Made by a program: the position numbers and the translations under genes. DNA of 64,000 nucleotides from Aquipseudomonas alcaligenes_A (GTDB lineage Bacteria; Pseudomonadota; Gammaproteobacteria; Pseudomonadales; Pseudomonadaceae): assembly GCA_048595745.1 (NCBI GenBank), contig CP184361.1. One strand, 5' to 3'. Position 1 is the first letter of the stretch. Every line of letters starts with the position of its first letter. Under the pieces are notes generated by a model. That model searched no databases, was not told where the DNA came from, and saw nothing but the letters and a program-made list of their open reading frames with translations. Below are positions 46,801-54,145 of this stretch, piece by piece.

Positions 46801-46820
46801 AGGGAATAGGTGCGATTCAT
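40851..46820 (-). CDS. Large two-partner secretion exoprotein (TpsA, filamentous haemagglutinin family)
   Basis: This is a 1989-residue secreted adhesin-type protein. The N-terminal extended signal peptide (MNRTYSLVWNSSNGAWGVADEHARKRG, then a hydrophobic core ending AGQALAA) is followed by the TPS domain, about 50-310, with NPNG at 131-134 (FLVNPNGVVFGKDASVNVGG). The middle has many GLUG-type repeats (GGLVG.N.G.I..S.ATG.V.G). Near the end come MBG/YDG-type repeats (NASKTYGQTASLSGFTTSGL), two almost identical. ATG 46820 has AAGGAAGG upstream. The protein is complete, but its exporter TpsB downstream is frameshifted, so secretion may fail. Roles in adhesion or biofilm are family inference. Confidence 0.93.
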   Translation of the reverse strand: MNRTYSLVWNSSNGAWGVADEHARKRGKGSGAVLTTCLLLAGQALAADLPSGGQVVSGSGSISQPNAQQMIIDQASNKLAINWQSFDIGAGNKVTFNQPGQDAIALNRVVGSDGSKIMGQLDANGKVFLVNPNGVVFGKDASVNVGGLVASTLDLSVENFDKGQYHFKGDGSPAGVVNQGLINADGGAVALLGGKVSNEGVIVANQGTVALAAGNSVTLDFAGDGLLNVQVDEAAVDALVENRQLIKADGGKVVLTANAGDALLKTVVNNTGVIEARTLGQKNGKILLLGDFDGGVVNVAGTLDASAPTGGNGGFIDTSGAHVKIADDVKVTTLAPKGKTGEWLIDPYNVTISNATSSGMGGFNGNANDSVLNVTTLTNALASTGVTVTTGVGGSQAGNITVDAPINWSANTVLALNAAGSIIINKDITATGNNAGLSMSYSGSYSLNKGARVTLSGSNASLSLAGTGYTLIHDIGALQNITSTGFYALGNDIDASATAGWNGGAGFNPLDGASTNFAGLGHSIDKLTINRGLESDVGLFRTVSGNVRDLTLSNARITGQMNVGGIAATLGGTLSNVHMTGSVSGSGAFVGGLAGTVNNGIIRYSSSAADVTGLTVVGGLAGSVQSIAMADSYATGSVTATVSNTSAFAGGLLGEVISSATLTNTYASGKVTGYTTTGGLIGGGFLPTITVNNSYWDINSTGQSSSLGGGTGLTSAVRNQSAYTGFDFTNMWVMFEGDTRPMLRNEYSTTIFTPHALQLMGLDLNANYRLGTDLSLASAMAASGGYYGEVWGASGFRSVGNNTQQFTGSFNGQGHSISGLAINRATTDYVGLFGYTSGATLANVKLVGGNVTGRDNVGALVGYMLGGTLGNASASTTVSGTSTSEANTGGLVGANDSGAIADAFATGNVTGAGYQIGGLVGFNVNGGSITRSYATGNVTGTNTTANLGYVGGLVGANGYNGDGGSISQSYATGTVRASSGPVGGFVGHNEGSITDSYATGAVIVQGSASNIGGFAGVNFVNGTISNSYSTGYVAGGTQLGGFVGYNNGANGAISNAYWNTQTSGQSQAASGGLVNGITGRTTAQLQSGLPSGFSSSIWGTGANLYPYFNWRYSTTPIAISGKAFSNGGSTPLAGATLTAVSGGVAIGSGNSGADGYYYILSDAAGLDANGAIAYLDGNADTGAGFGDVIGTNGIQGLDVYSSAARLATGQGSLSATRSRYLAARGSYADADLAFLSSSDFSALTSNGYGLYLAASAASYNLDTNLSSGGLLSLDSGGTFGISGTRQLSAGGNLNVADRLTWGDNAGLTLSTSNSGNVLLGDGIDAASGSLTLSAAGTATSNGGVNLGVLNLTGGTWSQVATSLPSFSVTDFRLSPGATFVRALGGDGSLATPYRITDVYGLQGLASTSLAGSRFVLANDINASSSAQWNSSTGFLSIGSLANPFTGRLDGQGHRISGLAINRPGSTYSGLFGYNAGYVGNLNLVGGSVAGGSYTGALVGYNAATGVVERVSSDTAVTGTGNVGALVGTNAGTLSESLATGSASGGLNAGGLAGSNASTGTIRDSYATGSAQGSATAGGLVGFNDGSLLRVYSTGTASSSVGAVGGLVGSNVGTATGSFWNTTTSGLAQGVGAGNGTGVSGLTSTQLTRLAPFVAAGWSIDDAGSTGATWRMYEGHSAPLLRSFMTALSVNLGNASKTYDGSATSSTGALVFPIGYDPALVSGSALYTANSASAGTYTGANLRASGLYSSQFGYDIEMLAGTLTIDKAALTITASNASKTYGQTASLSGFTTSGLIAGDQVSGVDLTSLGSVFNAGVGNYAIVASNAQGTGLSNYDITYGNGTLTIDKAALTITASNANKTYGQTASLSGFTTSGLIAGDQVNGMDLTSLGSVFNAGGGNYAIVASNARGTGLANYDITYVDGILTVIGNLSPLANLVDPQLAAAQLTAQQTDELPSRPLMMTSPKLFDVETSGLQLNLVDSGIRLPEGI
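41070..41555 (-). repeat. Two tandem 243-bp repeats near the 3' end of tpsA
   Basis: Two consecutive copies (41070-41312 and 41313-41555) with a period of 243 bp (81 codons) encode ITASNASKTYGQTASLSGF..GNYAIVASN..GTGL.NYDITY. They are nearly identical at DNA level, which suggests recent duplication and makes copy number changes by recombination possible. Confidence 0.85.
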
Positions 46821-47017
46821 CCTTGCCTTCCTTGTGCGATTTACTAGTCGACCTAGATTGTGCTCACTCCGCAATGACCAGTAAGTCGGTCTGGATGTTC
46901 ATGCAGGAGCGTGACTGCATAAATGCTATCCAGAACCGTTGTGCGATAGCCAGCCTCTTGGCCGTTCCTGGCATAGAGAATGTGCATTGTGGGGGCGTAC
47001 TGTAACGTCCATCCGTT

Positions 47018-48385
47018 TCAAGCGTGGGTCAGGTACCAGCGCCAATCCTGCTCGCCGACTTCACCGACGAACTGACGGAACTCTTCCCATTTGATCGCCA
47101 GGAAGATCTTCAGGAAGTCCTCGCCGAGGGCTTCTTTCGCCCAGGCCGACTGTTCCAGGGTGCGCAGCGTGGTCAGCCAGTCTGTTGGCAGGGTCTCGCG
47201 GGCCTGCTCGTAGCCGTTGCCGACGATGGCCTCGCCCGGGTCGATCTGGTGCTTGATGCCATGGTGGATGCCGGCGAGGATCGCCGCGGCCGCCAGGTAC
47301 GGGTTGGCATCGGCGCCGCAGATGCGGTGCTCGACGTGGCGGCTCTTGGCCGGGCCGCCCGGTACGCGGAACGACACGGTGCGGTTGTTCACGCCCCAGC
47401 TCTTGGCCAGCGGTGCGTAGCTGTTGGCTTGGAAGCGGCGGTAGGAGTTGGCGTTGGGGCAGAAGATCGCCAGCGCGTCGTTGAGCGTGGCCATCATGCC
47501 GCCGATGGCATGGCGCAGCAGCGGCGTGCCGTGCGGGTCTTCGCTGGCCATCAGGTTGTTGCCCCGCTCGTCGGCGAGACTGACGTGCATGTGCAGGCCG
47601 CTGCCGGCCAGGTCGCCGAACGGTTTGGCCATAAAGCAGGCGATCAGTCCGTGCTTGTTGGCCACGCCCTTGACCAGGCGCTTGTAGCGGATGCCCTCAT
47701 CGACCGCCTGCAGGGCGTCGAAGCGGTGCTCCAGGGTCAGCTCCAGCTGGCCGGGGGCGTACTCGGAAATGGCCGTGCGTACCGGCAGGCCCTGGGCCTC
47801 GCAGGCGCTGTAGAGGTCGTCGAGGAAGGCCTGCTGCTGTTCCAGTTCCAGCACGCCATACACCTGCGGCGCCTGCGGGCGTACGCCGTTGGCCTGCACG
47901 GCCGGTTGCGGGCGGCCATTGGCGTCGCGGTGCTTGTCCAGCAGGTAGAACTCCAGCTCCACCGCCATCACCGGGTGGTAGCCGTCGGCCTTGAGGCGGT
48001 CGATGGCGCGCGCCAGCACATGGCGCGGGTCGCCGGCGGCGGCCGGCGCGCCCTGGGTCGGGTGCATGCTCACCTGCACCTGGCCGGTGGGGGTGGCACG
48101 CCAGGTCTGCAGGGTCAGGCTGCCGGGGATTGGGTACGTCCAGCAGTCGGCATCGGCGACTTCCCAGACCAGACCGCTTTCCTCGACGTCCTCGCCCTGG
48201 ATGGTCAGCGAGAGGATGGAGCTGGGCAGCGGGCGGCCGTTTTCGTAGATCGCCAGTAGCTCGTCGCGGTGCAGCAGCTTGCCGCGCGGGATGCCGTTGG
48301 CGTCGATCAGGATCAGCTCGATCAGGCGCACCTCGGGGTGCTGGGCGAGGAAGTCGCGGGCTTCCTGGGGGTTGGCAAATTGCAT
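47018..48385 (-). CDS. Glutamine synthetase-like enzyme (gamma-glutamylpolyamine synthetase type)
   Basis: This is a 455-residue GS-family protein of the PuuA/PauA type, which joins glutamate to an amine instead of ammonia. It has the beta-grasp N-terminus, catalytic VELEFYLLDKH, GQLELTL, SGLHMHVSL, NSYRRF, NNRTVSFRVPGG and the HRICGADANPYLAAAAILAG block. ATG 48385 has AGGA at seven bases; an ATG directly before it is possible. It is followed upstream in the operon by a class III aminotransferase, with an SDR and GntR regulator divergent. From memory, the order matches PA5522-PA5525 of P. aeruginosa. The amine substrate is unknown. Confidence 0.9.
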   Translation of the reverse strand: MQFANPQEARDFLAQHPEVRLIELILIDANGIPRGKLLHRDELLAIYENGRPLPSSILSLTIQGEDVEESGLVWEVADADCWTYPIPGSLTLQTWRATPTGQVQVSMHPTQGAPAAAGDPRHVLARAIDRLKADGYHPVMAVELEFYLLDKHRDANGRPQPAVQANGVRPQAPQVYGVLELEQQQAFLDDLYSACEAQGLPVRTAISEYAPGQLELTLEHRFDALQAVDEGIRYKRLVKGVANKHGLIACFMAKPFGDLAGSGLHMHVSLADERGNNLMASEDPHGTPLLRHAIGGMMATLNDALAIFCPNANSYRRFQANSYAPLAKSWGVNNRTVSFRVPGGPAKSRHVEHRICGADANPYLAAAAILAGIHHGIKHQIDPGEAIVGNGYEQARETLPTDWLTTLRTLEQSAWAKEALGEDFLKIFLAIKWEEFRQFVGEVGEQDWRWYLTHA

Positions 48386-48406
48386 CATGGTGTCCTTTGC
48401 TGTGCT

Positions 48407-48493
48407 CCCCTCTCCCACTAGTGGGAGAGGGGCCGGGGGAGAGGGAAGGGGCTGTTGCCCTCTCCCCAGCCCTCTCCCGTAAACGGGAGAGGG
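48407..48493. repeat. Two REP-like palindromes between aminotransferase and GS-like genes
   Basis: A perfect palindrome spans 48407-48432 (CCCCTCTCCCACT and its complement). A second stem spans 48470-48493 (CCCTCTCCCGT-AA-ACGGGAGAGGG). They belong to the same family as 56803-56828. They lie between two genes of one operon and may lower or stabilise downstream mRNA. Confidence 0.8.
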
Positions 48494-48495
48494 AG

Positions 48496-49887
48496 TTAAA
48501 GCCGCGCGCCGGGAATGGCCAACAGCTCGGTGATGGCCTGGTCCAGCATGCTGATCAGCTTGTCCACATCCTCCGCCGTGGTGCTCGGGCAGCACAGGGT
48601 CATGTTGTGGAACGGGGTGATCAGGATGCCGCGGTTGATCAGGTACAGGTGGATGGCCATCTGCAGCTCATCGTGGAAGGCGGCTTCGGCCTCGGCGCCG
48701 GTGCGTGGCGAGACCGGGCAGAACTGGAATTCGCTGCGCGCGCCCAGCTCGGTCACCGACCACTTCAGGTCGTGCTTGGCGATCAGGCTGCGGAAGCCAT
48801 CGGCCAGGCGCTTGGCCAGCGGCAGCATGTGGTCATAGGCCGCCTGCGTCATCACCTGTTCCAGGTTGGCGCGCATGCAGTGCATGGCCAGGGCGTTGGC
48901 CGACAGGGTGGTACCCATGCCGCTGTGGCCGTGGCCGTGGCTGTCTTCTTGGGCCTGCTTGCGCGAGGCGAGCATCTTCTCGGCCATCTCGGCGCTGCAG
49001 CCGAAGATGCCGCAGGGCACGCCGCCGGCGATCGGCTTGCCGACCACGAAGAAGTCCGGGTCGAGGTTCCACAGCTTGGTGCAGCCACCGATATTGGTGG
49101 AGATGGTGTGGGTCTCGTCGATGATCAGCAGGCTGCCGTACTTGCGCGTGAGCTCGCGGCACTTCTGCATGAAGCCCGGGTCGGGCAGGACCATGCCGAT
49201 GTTGGTCATGGCCGGCTCGCACAGCAGGGCGCAGACGTCGCCCTTGGCCAGCGCGGCTTCCAGCGCCTCGACGTCGTTGAACGGAATCGAGCGGCTGTAC
49301 TGGGTCAGGTCATAGGCCTGGCCGACCAGGCCGGAGCGGTGTACGGTTTCGCCGTCGCGGTAGCGCACCATCACATCGTCCACGGTGCCGTGGTAGCAGC
49401 CGTCGAACACCAGCAGGGTTTTCTTGCCGGTCACGGCACGGGCCCAGCGCAGCACGTAGCGGTTGGAGTCGGTGGCGGTGGCGGTGACCTGCCAGAACGG
49501 CAGGCCGAAGCGCTCGGCCAGCAGCTCGCCGCAGACCACGGCGTCTTCGCCCGGCAGCATGGTGGTCAGGCCATTGTTGGCCTGCTCGGCGATGGCCTTG
49601 GCCACCGGGTCCGGCGAGTGGCCGAACATGGTGCCGGTGTCGCCCAGGCAGAAGTCGATGTATTCGTGGCCGTCGACGTCATAGAAGCGCGCACCCTTGG
49701 CGCGCTCGACGAACAGCGGGCAGGGGGTCGACCAGTCGGCCATCCAGTGCATCGGCACGCCGGCGTACAGGGAATTGCGCGCGCGCTCGGCAAGGGCGAC
49801 GGATTTCGGGTTGCGCGCCAGGAACAGTTCGCGCTCGCGGGCGGCGAAGGTTTCCACGGCGGAGGGGCTGATACCGCTGGCAGTCAT
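48496..49887 (-). CDS. Class III PLP-dependent aminotransferase
   Basis: This is a 463-residue fold-type I aminotransferase related to glutamate-1-semialdehyde mutase and omega-transaminases. Motifs are FCLGDTGTMFGHSPDPV, DGCYHGTVDD, LLIIDETHTIS (PLP Asp/Glu region) and the Schiff-base Lys in FFVVGKPIAGGVPCG. A His-rich loop SHGHGHSGMG follows. ATG 49887 has GAGGTG upstream; an earlier start at 49917 overlaps the operator. It is the first gene of a leftward operon with the GS-like enzyme and is divergent from the SDR gene. Together they suggest amine or amino-acid catabolism. Confidence 0.9.
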   Translation of the reverse strand: MTASGISPSAVETFAARERELFLARNPKSVALAERARNSLYAGVPMHWMADWSTPCPLFVERAKGARFYDVDGHEYIDFCLGDTGTMFGHSPDPVAKAIAEQANNGLTTMLPGEDAVVCGELLAERFGLPFWQVTATATDSNRYVLRWARAVTGKKTLLVFDGCYHGTVDDVMVRYRDGETVHRSGLVGQAYDLTQYSRSIPFNDVEALEAALAKGDVCALLCEPAMTNIGMVLPDPGFMQKCRELTRKYGSLLIIDETHTISTNIGGCTKLWNLDPDFFVVGKPIAGGVPCGIFGCSAEMAEKMLASRKQAQEDSHGHGHSGMGTTLSANALAMHCMRANLEQVMTQAAYDHMLPLAKRLADGFRSLIAKHDLKWSVTELGARSEFQFCPVSPRTGAEAEAAFHDELQMAIHLYLINRGILITPFHNMTLCCPSTTAEDVDKLISMLDQAITELLAIPGARL

Positions 49888-49923
49888 GTTGAACACCTCG
49901 TTCGAATTTCTGCACATGCTATT

Positions 49924-49935
49924 TTGTGATCACAG
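49924..49935. promoter_or_regulatory. GntR operator candidate, site 1
   Basis: TTGTGATCACAG contains the perfect palindrome TGTGATCACA (49925-49934), 38 nt upstream of the aminotransferase start. It is identical in core to site 2, 63 bp away. Confidence 0.75.
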
Positions 49936-49985
49936 AAATGGCAATAGCTCCATTTTTGAGCGATTTTATCTAATATCGACTTAAA

Positions 49986-49999
49986 TTTGTGATCACAAA
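49986..49999. promoter_or_regulatory. GntR operator candidate, site 2
   Basis: TTTGTGATCACAAA is a perfect 14-bp palindrome 11 nt before the SDR start. It has the same TGTGATCACA core as site 1. The 63-bp separation equals six helical turns, which would favour looping by a dimeric GntR protein. The obvious candidate is encoded 0.9 kb to the right. Confidence 0.75.
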
Positions 50000-50009
50000 A
50001 GGCTTATCC

Positions 50010-50780
50010 ATGAACATGAAAGGGCAAGTGGCACTGGTCAGCGGCGCCGGCAGCGAACAGGGCATCGGCATGGCCATCGCGCGGCGTCTGGGGCTGGCGG
50101 GAGTGCGGGTGCTGGTGACCGCCAGCAGCGCGCGTATCGAACAGCGCGCCGCCGAGCTGCGCCAGGAAGGTATTGAAGCACGTGCCTGGATCGCCGACCT
50201 CACCGACGAGCAGCAGGTCGCCGAACTGGCCGCCTGGGCCGAGACGCAGTGGGGCCGGGTGGACATCCTGGTGAACAATGCCGGCATGGCCATGCAGGGT
50301 AGCCCTGAGCCTTTCGCCGAGCTGGCGCAGATGGACCTGGCCACCTGGCAGCTGTCGCTCACGCGCAACCTGACCACCGCGTTCCTGCTCACCCGTGCCG
50401 TGCTGCCGGGCATGCAGGCGCGTGGCTACGGGCGCATCGTCAACATCAGTTCGACCACCGGCACCCGCGGCAGCAATGTCGGCGAATCGGCCTACAGTGC
50501 GGCCAAGGCCGGCATGCTCGGCCTGTCGATGGGGCTGGCGCTGGAGGTGGCCAAGCAGGGCATCACGGTCAACAGCGTGGCGCCGGGCTGGATCGGCACC
50601 GGCTCCTCCACCGACGAGGAGCGGCATGCCGCCGAGTACACGCCGGTCGGGCGTGCCGGGCGCCCCGAGGAAGTGGCGGCGGCCGTGGCCTTCCTGGCGT
50701 CGCCCGAGGCCAGCTACATCACCGGCGAGGTGCTGGTGGTGGACGGCGGCAACTGCCTGATCGAAAACAAGGCGCCCTGA
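50010..50780 (+). CDS. SDR-family oxidoreductase
   Basis: This is a 256-residue classical SDR. It has a GAGSEQGIG cofactor loop, NNAGMAM, Ser in NISSTTG, and catalytic YSAAK. The sequence ends EVLVVDGGNC, typical of FabG-like enzymes. ATG 50010 is used; ATG 50016 is also possible. It is divergent from the aminotransferase gene across the two palindromes, so it is probably under the same regulator and part of the same pathway. Confidence 0.92.
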   Translation: MNMKGQVALVSGAGSEQGIGMAIARRLGLAGVRVLVTASSARIEQRAAELRQEGIEARAWIADLTDEQQVAELAAWAETQWGRVDILVNNAGMAMQGSPEPFAELAQMDLATWQLSLTRNLTTAFLLTRAVLPGMQARGYGRIVNISSTTGTRGSNVGESAYSAAKAGMLGLSMGLALEVAKQGITVNSVAPGWIGTGSSTDEERHAAEYTPVGRAGRPEEVAAAVAFLASPEASYITGEVLVVDGGNCLIENKAP

Positions 50781-50862
50781 ACTGCCCGTACGTCACTCTT
50801 CCCCGGCTCGCCGGCCTCTAGCAGAATCGCCGAGCCCTCTATTTCGAACTCCGGAGACCACC

Positions 50863-50919
50863 ATGCGCAATTGCCTGCTCACCCTGTCCCAGCTGCCCGC
50901 GCCGCCACGGAGCCTCTGA
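50863..50919 (+). CDS. Possible 18-residue leader peptide before gntR
   Basis: A tiny frame MRNCLLTLSQLPAPPRSL has a CCGGAG ribosome site and ends 3 nt before the gntR-type ATG. The gntR ribosome site (GGAG) lies inside it, so translation of the two could be coupled. It may also be the remnant start of a lost exported protein. Evidence is weak. Confidence 0.3.
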   Translation: MRNCLLTLSQLPAPPRSL

Positions 50920-50922
50920 ACC

Positions 50923-51585
50923 ATGGCCGACAATCTGCAGGAACAACTCTACCAGCGCATTCGCGAAGGCCTGCTTGAAGGGCGTTTCCAACCCGGTGAG
51001 CGCCTGAAGATCCGCGACCTGGCCGCCGCCTGGGGCACCAGCCCGATGCCGGTGCGCGCCGCGCTGCAGCGCCTGGTGGCCGAGGGCGCCCTGGAGGGCG
51101 AGCCGCAGCGCTCGGTGCGCGTGCCGGCAATGACCCGCGAGCGCTACCAGCACATCTTCCAGGTACGCCTGGGCCTCGAAGGCCTGGCCGTGGAACTGGC
51201 CACGCCCAACCTCACCGCCGCCGACCTGGCCGAGCTGCGTGACTGTGTGCAGCGCATGGACCAGGCCATCGAGCAGCGCCTGGCGCAGGACTACCTGGAG
51301 GCCAACAGCCGTTTCCACCTGCTGCTCTACGGCGCCTGCGGCAACCCGGTTTTGCTGCGCTCGATCGAATCGCTGTGGCTGCAGATCGGCCCCTTCTTCA
51401 ACCGTCTGTTCACCGGTGCCGACCTGTCGCTGCGGCTCAACGACTTCCACGAGGAGGCCTTCGCCGCCATCGAGGCCGGTGACGCCAAGGCCGCGCGCCA
51501 GGCCATGGAACAGGACCTGATCTACTTCGCGCGCTTCCTCCTCAACCTGTTGGAGCTGGAGCAGCGGCCGGTGTCGGCGCGGTAG
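50923..51585 (+). CDS. GntR-family regulator (FCD type)
   Basis: This is a 220-residue FadR/FCD-type GntR regulator. The winged HTH spans 1-65 (LYQRIREGLLEGRFQPGERLKIRDLAAAWGTSPMPVRAALQRLVAEGAL) and the FCD ligand domain 75-205, with metal-binding-type residues (EANSRFHLLLYGACGN, FHEEAFAAIEAGD). It is the likely binder of the two TGTGATCACA palindromes that face the aminotransferase and SDR promoters. The effector is unknown. Confidence 0.9.
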   Translation: MADNLQEQLYQRIREGLLEGRFQPGERLKIRDLAAAWGTSPMPVRAALQRLVAEGALEGEPQRSVRVPAMTRERYQHIFQVRLGLEGLAVELATPNLTAADLAELRDCVQRMDQAIEQRLAQDYLEANSRFHLLLYGACGNPVLLRSIESLWLQIGPFFNRLFTGADLSLRLNDFHEEAFAAIEAGDAKAARQAMEQDLIYFARFLLNLLELEQRPVSAR

Positions 51586-51659
51586 TCGGCGGGCCTTCGC
51601 CGGTGCGCTTCCTGTCTTACACTGGAGGCGAGTCCATCCCCGCGCCCAAGGATTGCCCG

Positions 51660-53258
51660 ATGCAGGATTACAGCGACAAGCGCTTTCTGGTGGTCGACGA
51701 CTTCAATGACTTCCTCAGCTCGGTCAAGGCCATGCTGCGCGAGATGGGCGCGCGCGACGTGGATACCGCCAACCGTGGCGAGGAAGCCATCGCCATGTGC
51801 CGGCAGAAGCGCTACGACATCATCCTCCATGACTACAACCTGGGCGCCGGCAAGAACGGCCAGCAGGTGCTCGAGGAGCTGATCGCCGCGCGGCTGATCA
51901 GCCACCAGTGCATCTTCGTCATGGTGACCGCCGAGAGCAGCCAGGCCATGGTCCTCAGCGCCCTGGAGCACGAGCCGGACGCCTACCTGACCAAACCCTT
52001 CAACCGCGCCAGCCTGGCCCAGCGCCTGGACAAGCTGATGGAGCGCAAGGCGCTGCTCAAGCCGGTGTTGCAGGCGCTGGACAAGCAGGACCCCAGCGCG
52101 GTGCTGAACGTCTGCGACAGCCTGGCCCAGCAGGACAAGCGCCTGCTGCCGCTGTGCCAGCGCTACAAGGCCGGCGCCCTGCGCAGCCTGGGGCGCGGCG
52201 AGGAGCTGGAGCGTCTGCTCAATGCGGTGCTGGCCGAGCGGGCCATCCCCTGGGCCTACCAGGCCCTGGGCGCCCAGTTGCTGGCCCGCGGCGAGCATCT
52301 GCATGCCCGCCAGCTGTACGAGAAGGCGCTGCAGGCCTTCCCCATGCAGCCCGGGCTGTACGACGGCCTGGCCGCCGTGCTGGACGCCCAGGGCGAGCAC
52401 CAGCGCGCCCAGCAGGTGCTGGAAGACGCGGTGCGCCTGTCGCCCCTGGCCATTCGTCGGCAGGCTCAGCTGGGCAAGCTGGCCATGCGCAACGAGGATT
52501 TCGCCAGCGCCTCCAAGGCCTTCCGCAGCGCGGTCGAGCAGGGCAAGAACTCGCGCTTCAAGAGCCCGGAGAACTACCTGGGATTGAGCCAGGCGCTGAT
52601 TTCCGGGGCGGGCGAGGAGGCTCTGGACAAGCGTGCCCAGACCGAGATCAACCAGGCCCTGGCCGAGCTGGACAGCCAGTTCGCCGAGGACAAGGCGCTA
52701 CGCCTGCGCTCGCGCCTGATGCAGGCCAGCAGCCTGCGCCAGTGCGGCGATGTGGCGCGTGCCACGCAGCTGGCCGCCGAGGTCGCGGCCGGCGTGGAGC
52801 AGCTGGGCGAGTTCTTTTCCGCCGACGCCGCGCTGGCGGTGGCCGGTCAGCTCAAGCAGCTGGGCCAGGCCGGTGCCGGCGAGGCGCTGCTGAAGAGCTG
52901 CGTGGCAATCTACGGCGATGATCCCGAGGTGCTGCGGGGCGTGGCGAAGCTGACCAGCGACCCGGCCATCCTCGGTGGCGCCAAGGAGGCGGTCGAGCTC
53001 AACCGTCAGGGGGTGCGCGCCTACCAGTTGGGGCGCCACGCCGATGCCCTGGAGCTGTTCCGCCGCGCGCTGGCGCTGCAGCCGAAGAACATCAGCATTG
53101 CCCTCAACACCGCCCAGTCGCTGCTGCGCCAGGGCGAGAGCGACGAGGCGCTGCGCGAGGAATGCCGGCAGTGCCTGGACGCGGTGATCATGATCCCGCC
53201 CGGCGATGCGCGCTACGAGCGCTATCAGCAACTGCGCCTGCGGGCCTTCGGCGCATGA
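51660..53258 (+). CDS. Response regulator with TPR output region
   Basis: This 532-residue protein has a receiver domain at 6-125, with Asp13-Asp14, phospho-acceptor Asp58 (ILHDYN), Thr90 (MVTAES) and Lys112 (YLTKPF). No DNA-binding or enzymatic output domain follows. Instead residues 130-530 form helical TPR-type repeats (QALGAQLLARGEHLHARQLYEKALQAFP, GLAAVLDAQGEHQRAQQVLEDAV, VRAYQLGRHADALELFRRALALQP). Output is therefore probably protein-protein contact. ATG 51660 has AAGGA upstream. It overlaps the kinase gene by ATGA, so the two form a cognate pair. Confidence 0.92.
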   Translation: MQDYSDKRFLVVDDFNDFLSSVKAMLREMGARDVDTANRGEEAIAMCRQKRYDIILHDYNLGAGKNGQQVLEELIAARLISHQCIFVMVTAESSQAMVLSALEHEPDAYLTKPFNRASLAQRLDKLMERKALLKPVLQALDKQDPSAVLNVCDSLAQQDKRLLPLCQRYKAGALRSLGRGEELERLLNAVLAERAIPWAYQALGAQLLARGEHLHARQLYEKALQAFPMQPGLYDGLAAVLDAQGEHQRAQQVLEDAVRLSPLAIRRQAQLGKLAMRNEDFASASKAFRSAVEQGKNSRFKSPENYLGLSQALISGAGEEALDKRAQTEINQALAELDSQFAEDKALRLRSRLMQASSLRQCGDVARATQLAAEVAAGVEQLGEFFSADAALAVAGQLKQLGQAGAGEALLKSCVAIYGDDPEVLRGVAKLTSDPAILGGAKEAVELNRQGVRAYQLGRHADALELFRRALALQPKNISIALNTAQSLLRQGESDEALREECRQCLDAVIMIPPGDARYERYQQLRLRAFGA

Positions 53259-53935
53259 GCGGGCTGGACTTCTCCACGGTGATCGCCTCCACCGTGCACG
53301 ACATGAAGAACTCGCTGGCCATGCTCGGTCAGGCCCACGCGCAATGGCTTGCCCAATTGCCGCCGGAGCTGCAGGGCGGCACCCAGCGCGGGGTGATCGA
53401 ATACGAGTTCGCCCGCCTCAACGGCATGCTGGTGCAGCTGCTCGGCCTGTACAAGCTGGGCGTCAACCAGCTGCCGATGCGCCCCGGTTACCACGAGGTG
53501 GAGGATTTTCTCCAGGCGCAGCTGGCACGCCATGACGAAGTGCTGCGCAGTCGCGCCATCGTGGCGCGCTGCGAGGTGGCGGAGTTCGACCTGATGGGCT
53601 TCTTCGACCAGGAGCTGCTCGGCTCGGTGGTGGCCAACGTCATCGCCAACTCCATCCGCTACGCGCGCAGCCAGCTGCTGATCGCCGCCCGCGAAGAGGA
53701 TGGCGAACTGCTGCTGAGCATCAATGACGACGGCGCCGGCTACCCGACGGCCATGCTGGAGCACCAGGGCGACTACGTGCTGGGCCTCAACCAGAGCAGC
53801 GGCAGCACCGGCCTGGGGTTGTACTTCGCCGCGCGCATCGCCGAGCTGCATCAGCGCCAGGCGCGCGCCGGGCGTATCGAGCTGCGCAACGGCGGGCCGC
53901 TGGGCGGCGGCGAGTTCCGTATCTACCTGCCCTGA
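53255..53935 (+). CDS. Soluble sensor histidine kinase without sensory domain
   Basis: This is a 226-residue kinase lacking membrane segments and any PAS/HAMP region. The H-box begins almost at the N-terminus (STVHDMKNSLAML, His15). The ATPase has an N-box (VVANVIANSIRYA), a G1-box (INDDGAGYP) and GSTGLGLYFAARI. The HDxKN type of H-box is also found in kinases that act with chemotaxis-like or TPR response regulators. Input is probably delivered by a partner protein. Start ATG 53255 overlaps the response regulator stop. Confidence 0.9.
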   Translation: MSGLDFSTVIASTVHDMKNSLAMLGQAHAQWLAQLPPELQGGTQRGVIEYEFARLNGMLVQLLGLYKLGVNQLPMRPGYHEVEDFLQAQLARHDEVLRSRAIVARCEVAEFDLMGFFDQELLGSVVANVIANSIRYARSQLLIAAREEDGELLLSINDDGAGYPTAMLEHQGDYVLGLNQSSGSTGLGLYFAARIAELHQRQARAGRIELRNGGPLGGGEFRIYLP

Positions 53936-54145
53936 GTGGATGGGCGCCGATGGTGGCGCTATCGCGTTAGTTAGCTTCTTTTGGCGCACTATCTCGAATC
54001 AATATAAGGCCTCGTCTGGTCTTCCCGGCGTCCTGTACTAGCGTGCCTCTTGTGCCCTGATTCCATGACGGGATCGCTACCGGGTATGGATGTCTCCGGC
54101 TGTGGCCCCATGCCCCGACAAGAACAACAAGACGAGGACATGCCG

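Noticed and set aside
48130..49929. 599-codon frame antisense to the aminotransferase and GS-like genes
   Set aside because: It crosses two real genes and the REP palindromes, so it cannot be a single conserved protein.
49925..49997. TGTGATCACA read as CRP/Vfr sites
   Set aside because: CRP-type sites are TGTGA-N6-TCACA. Here the half-sites abut without the six-base spacer, which fits a GntR-type dimer better.
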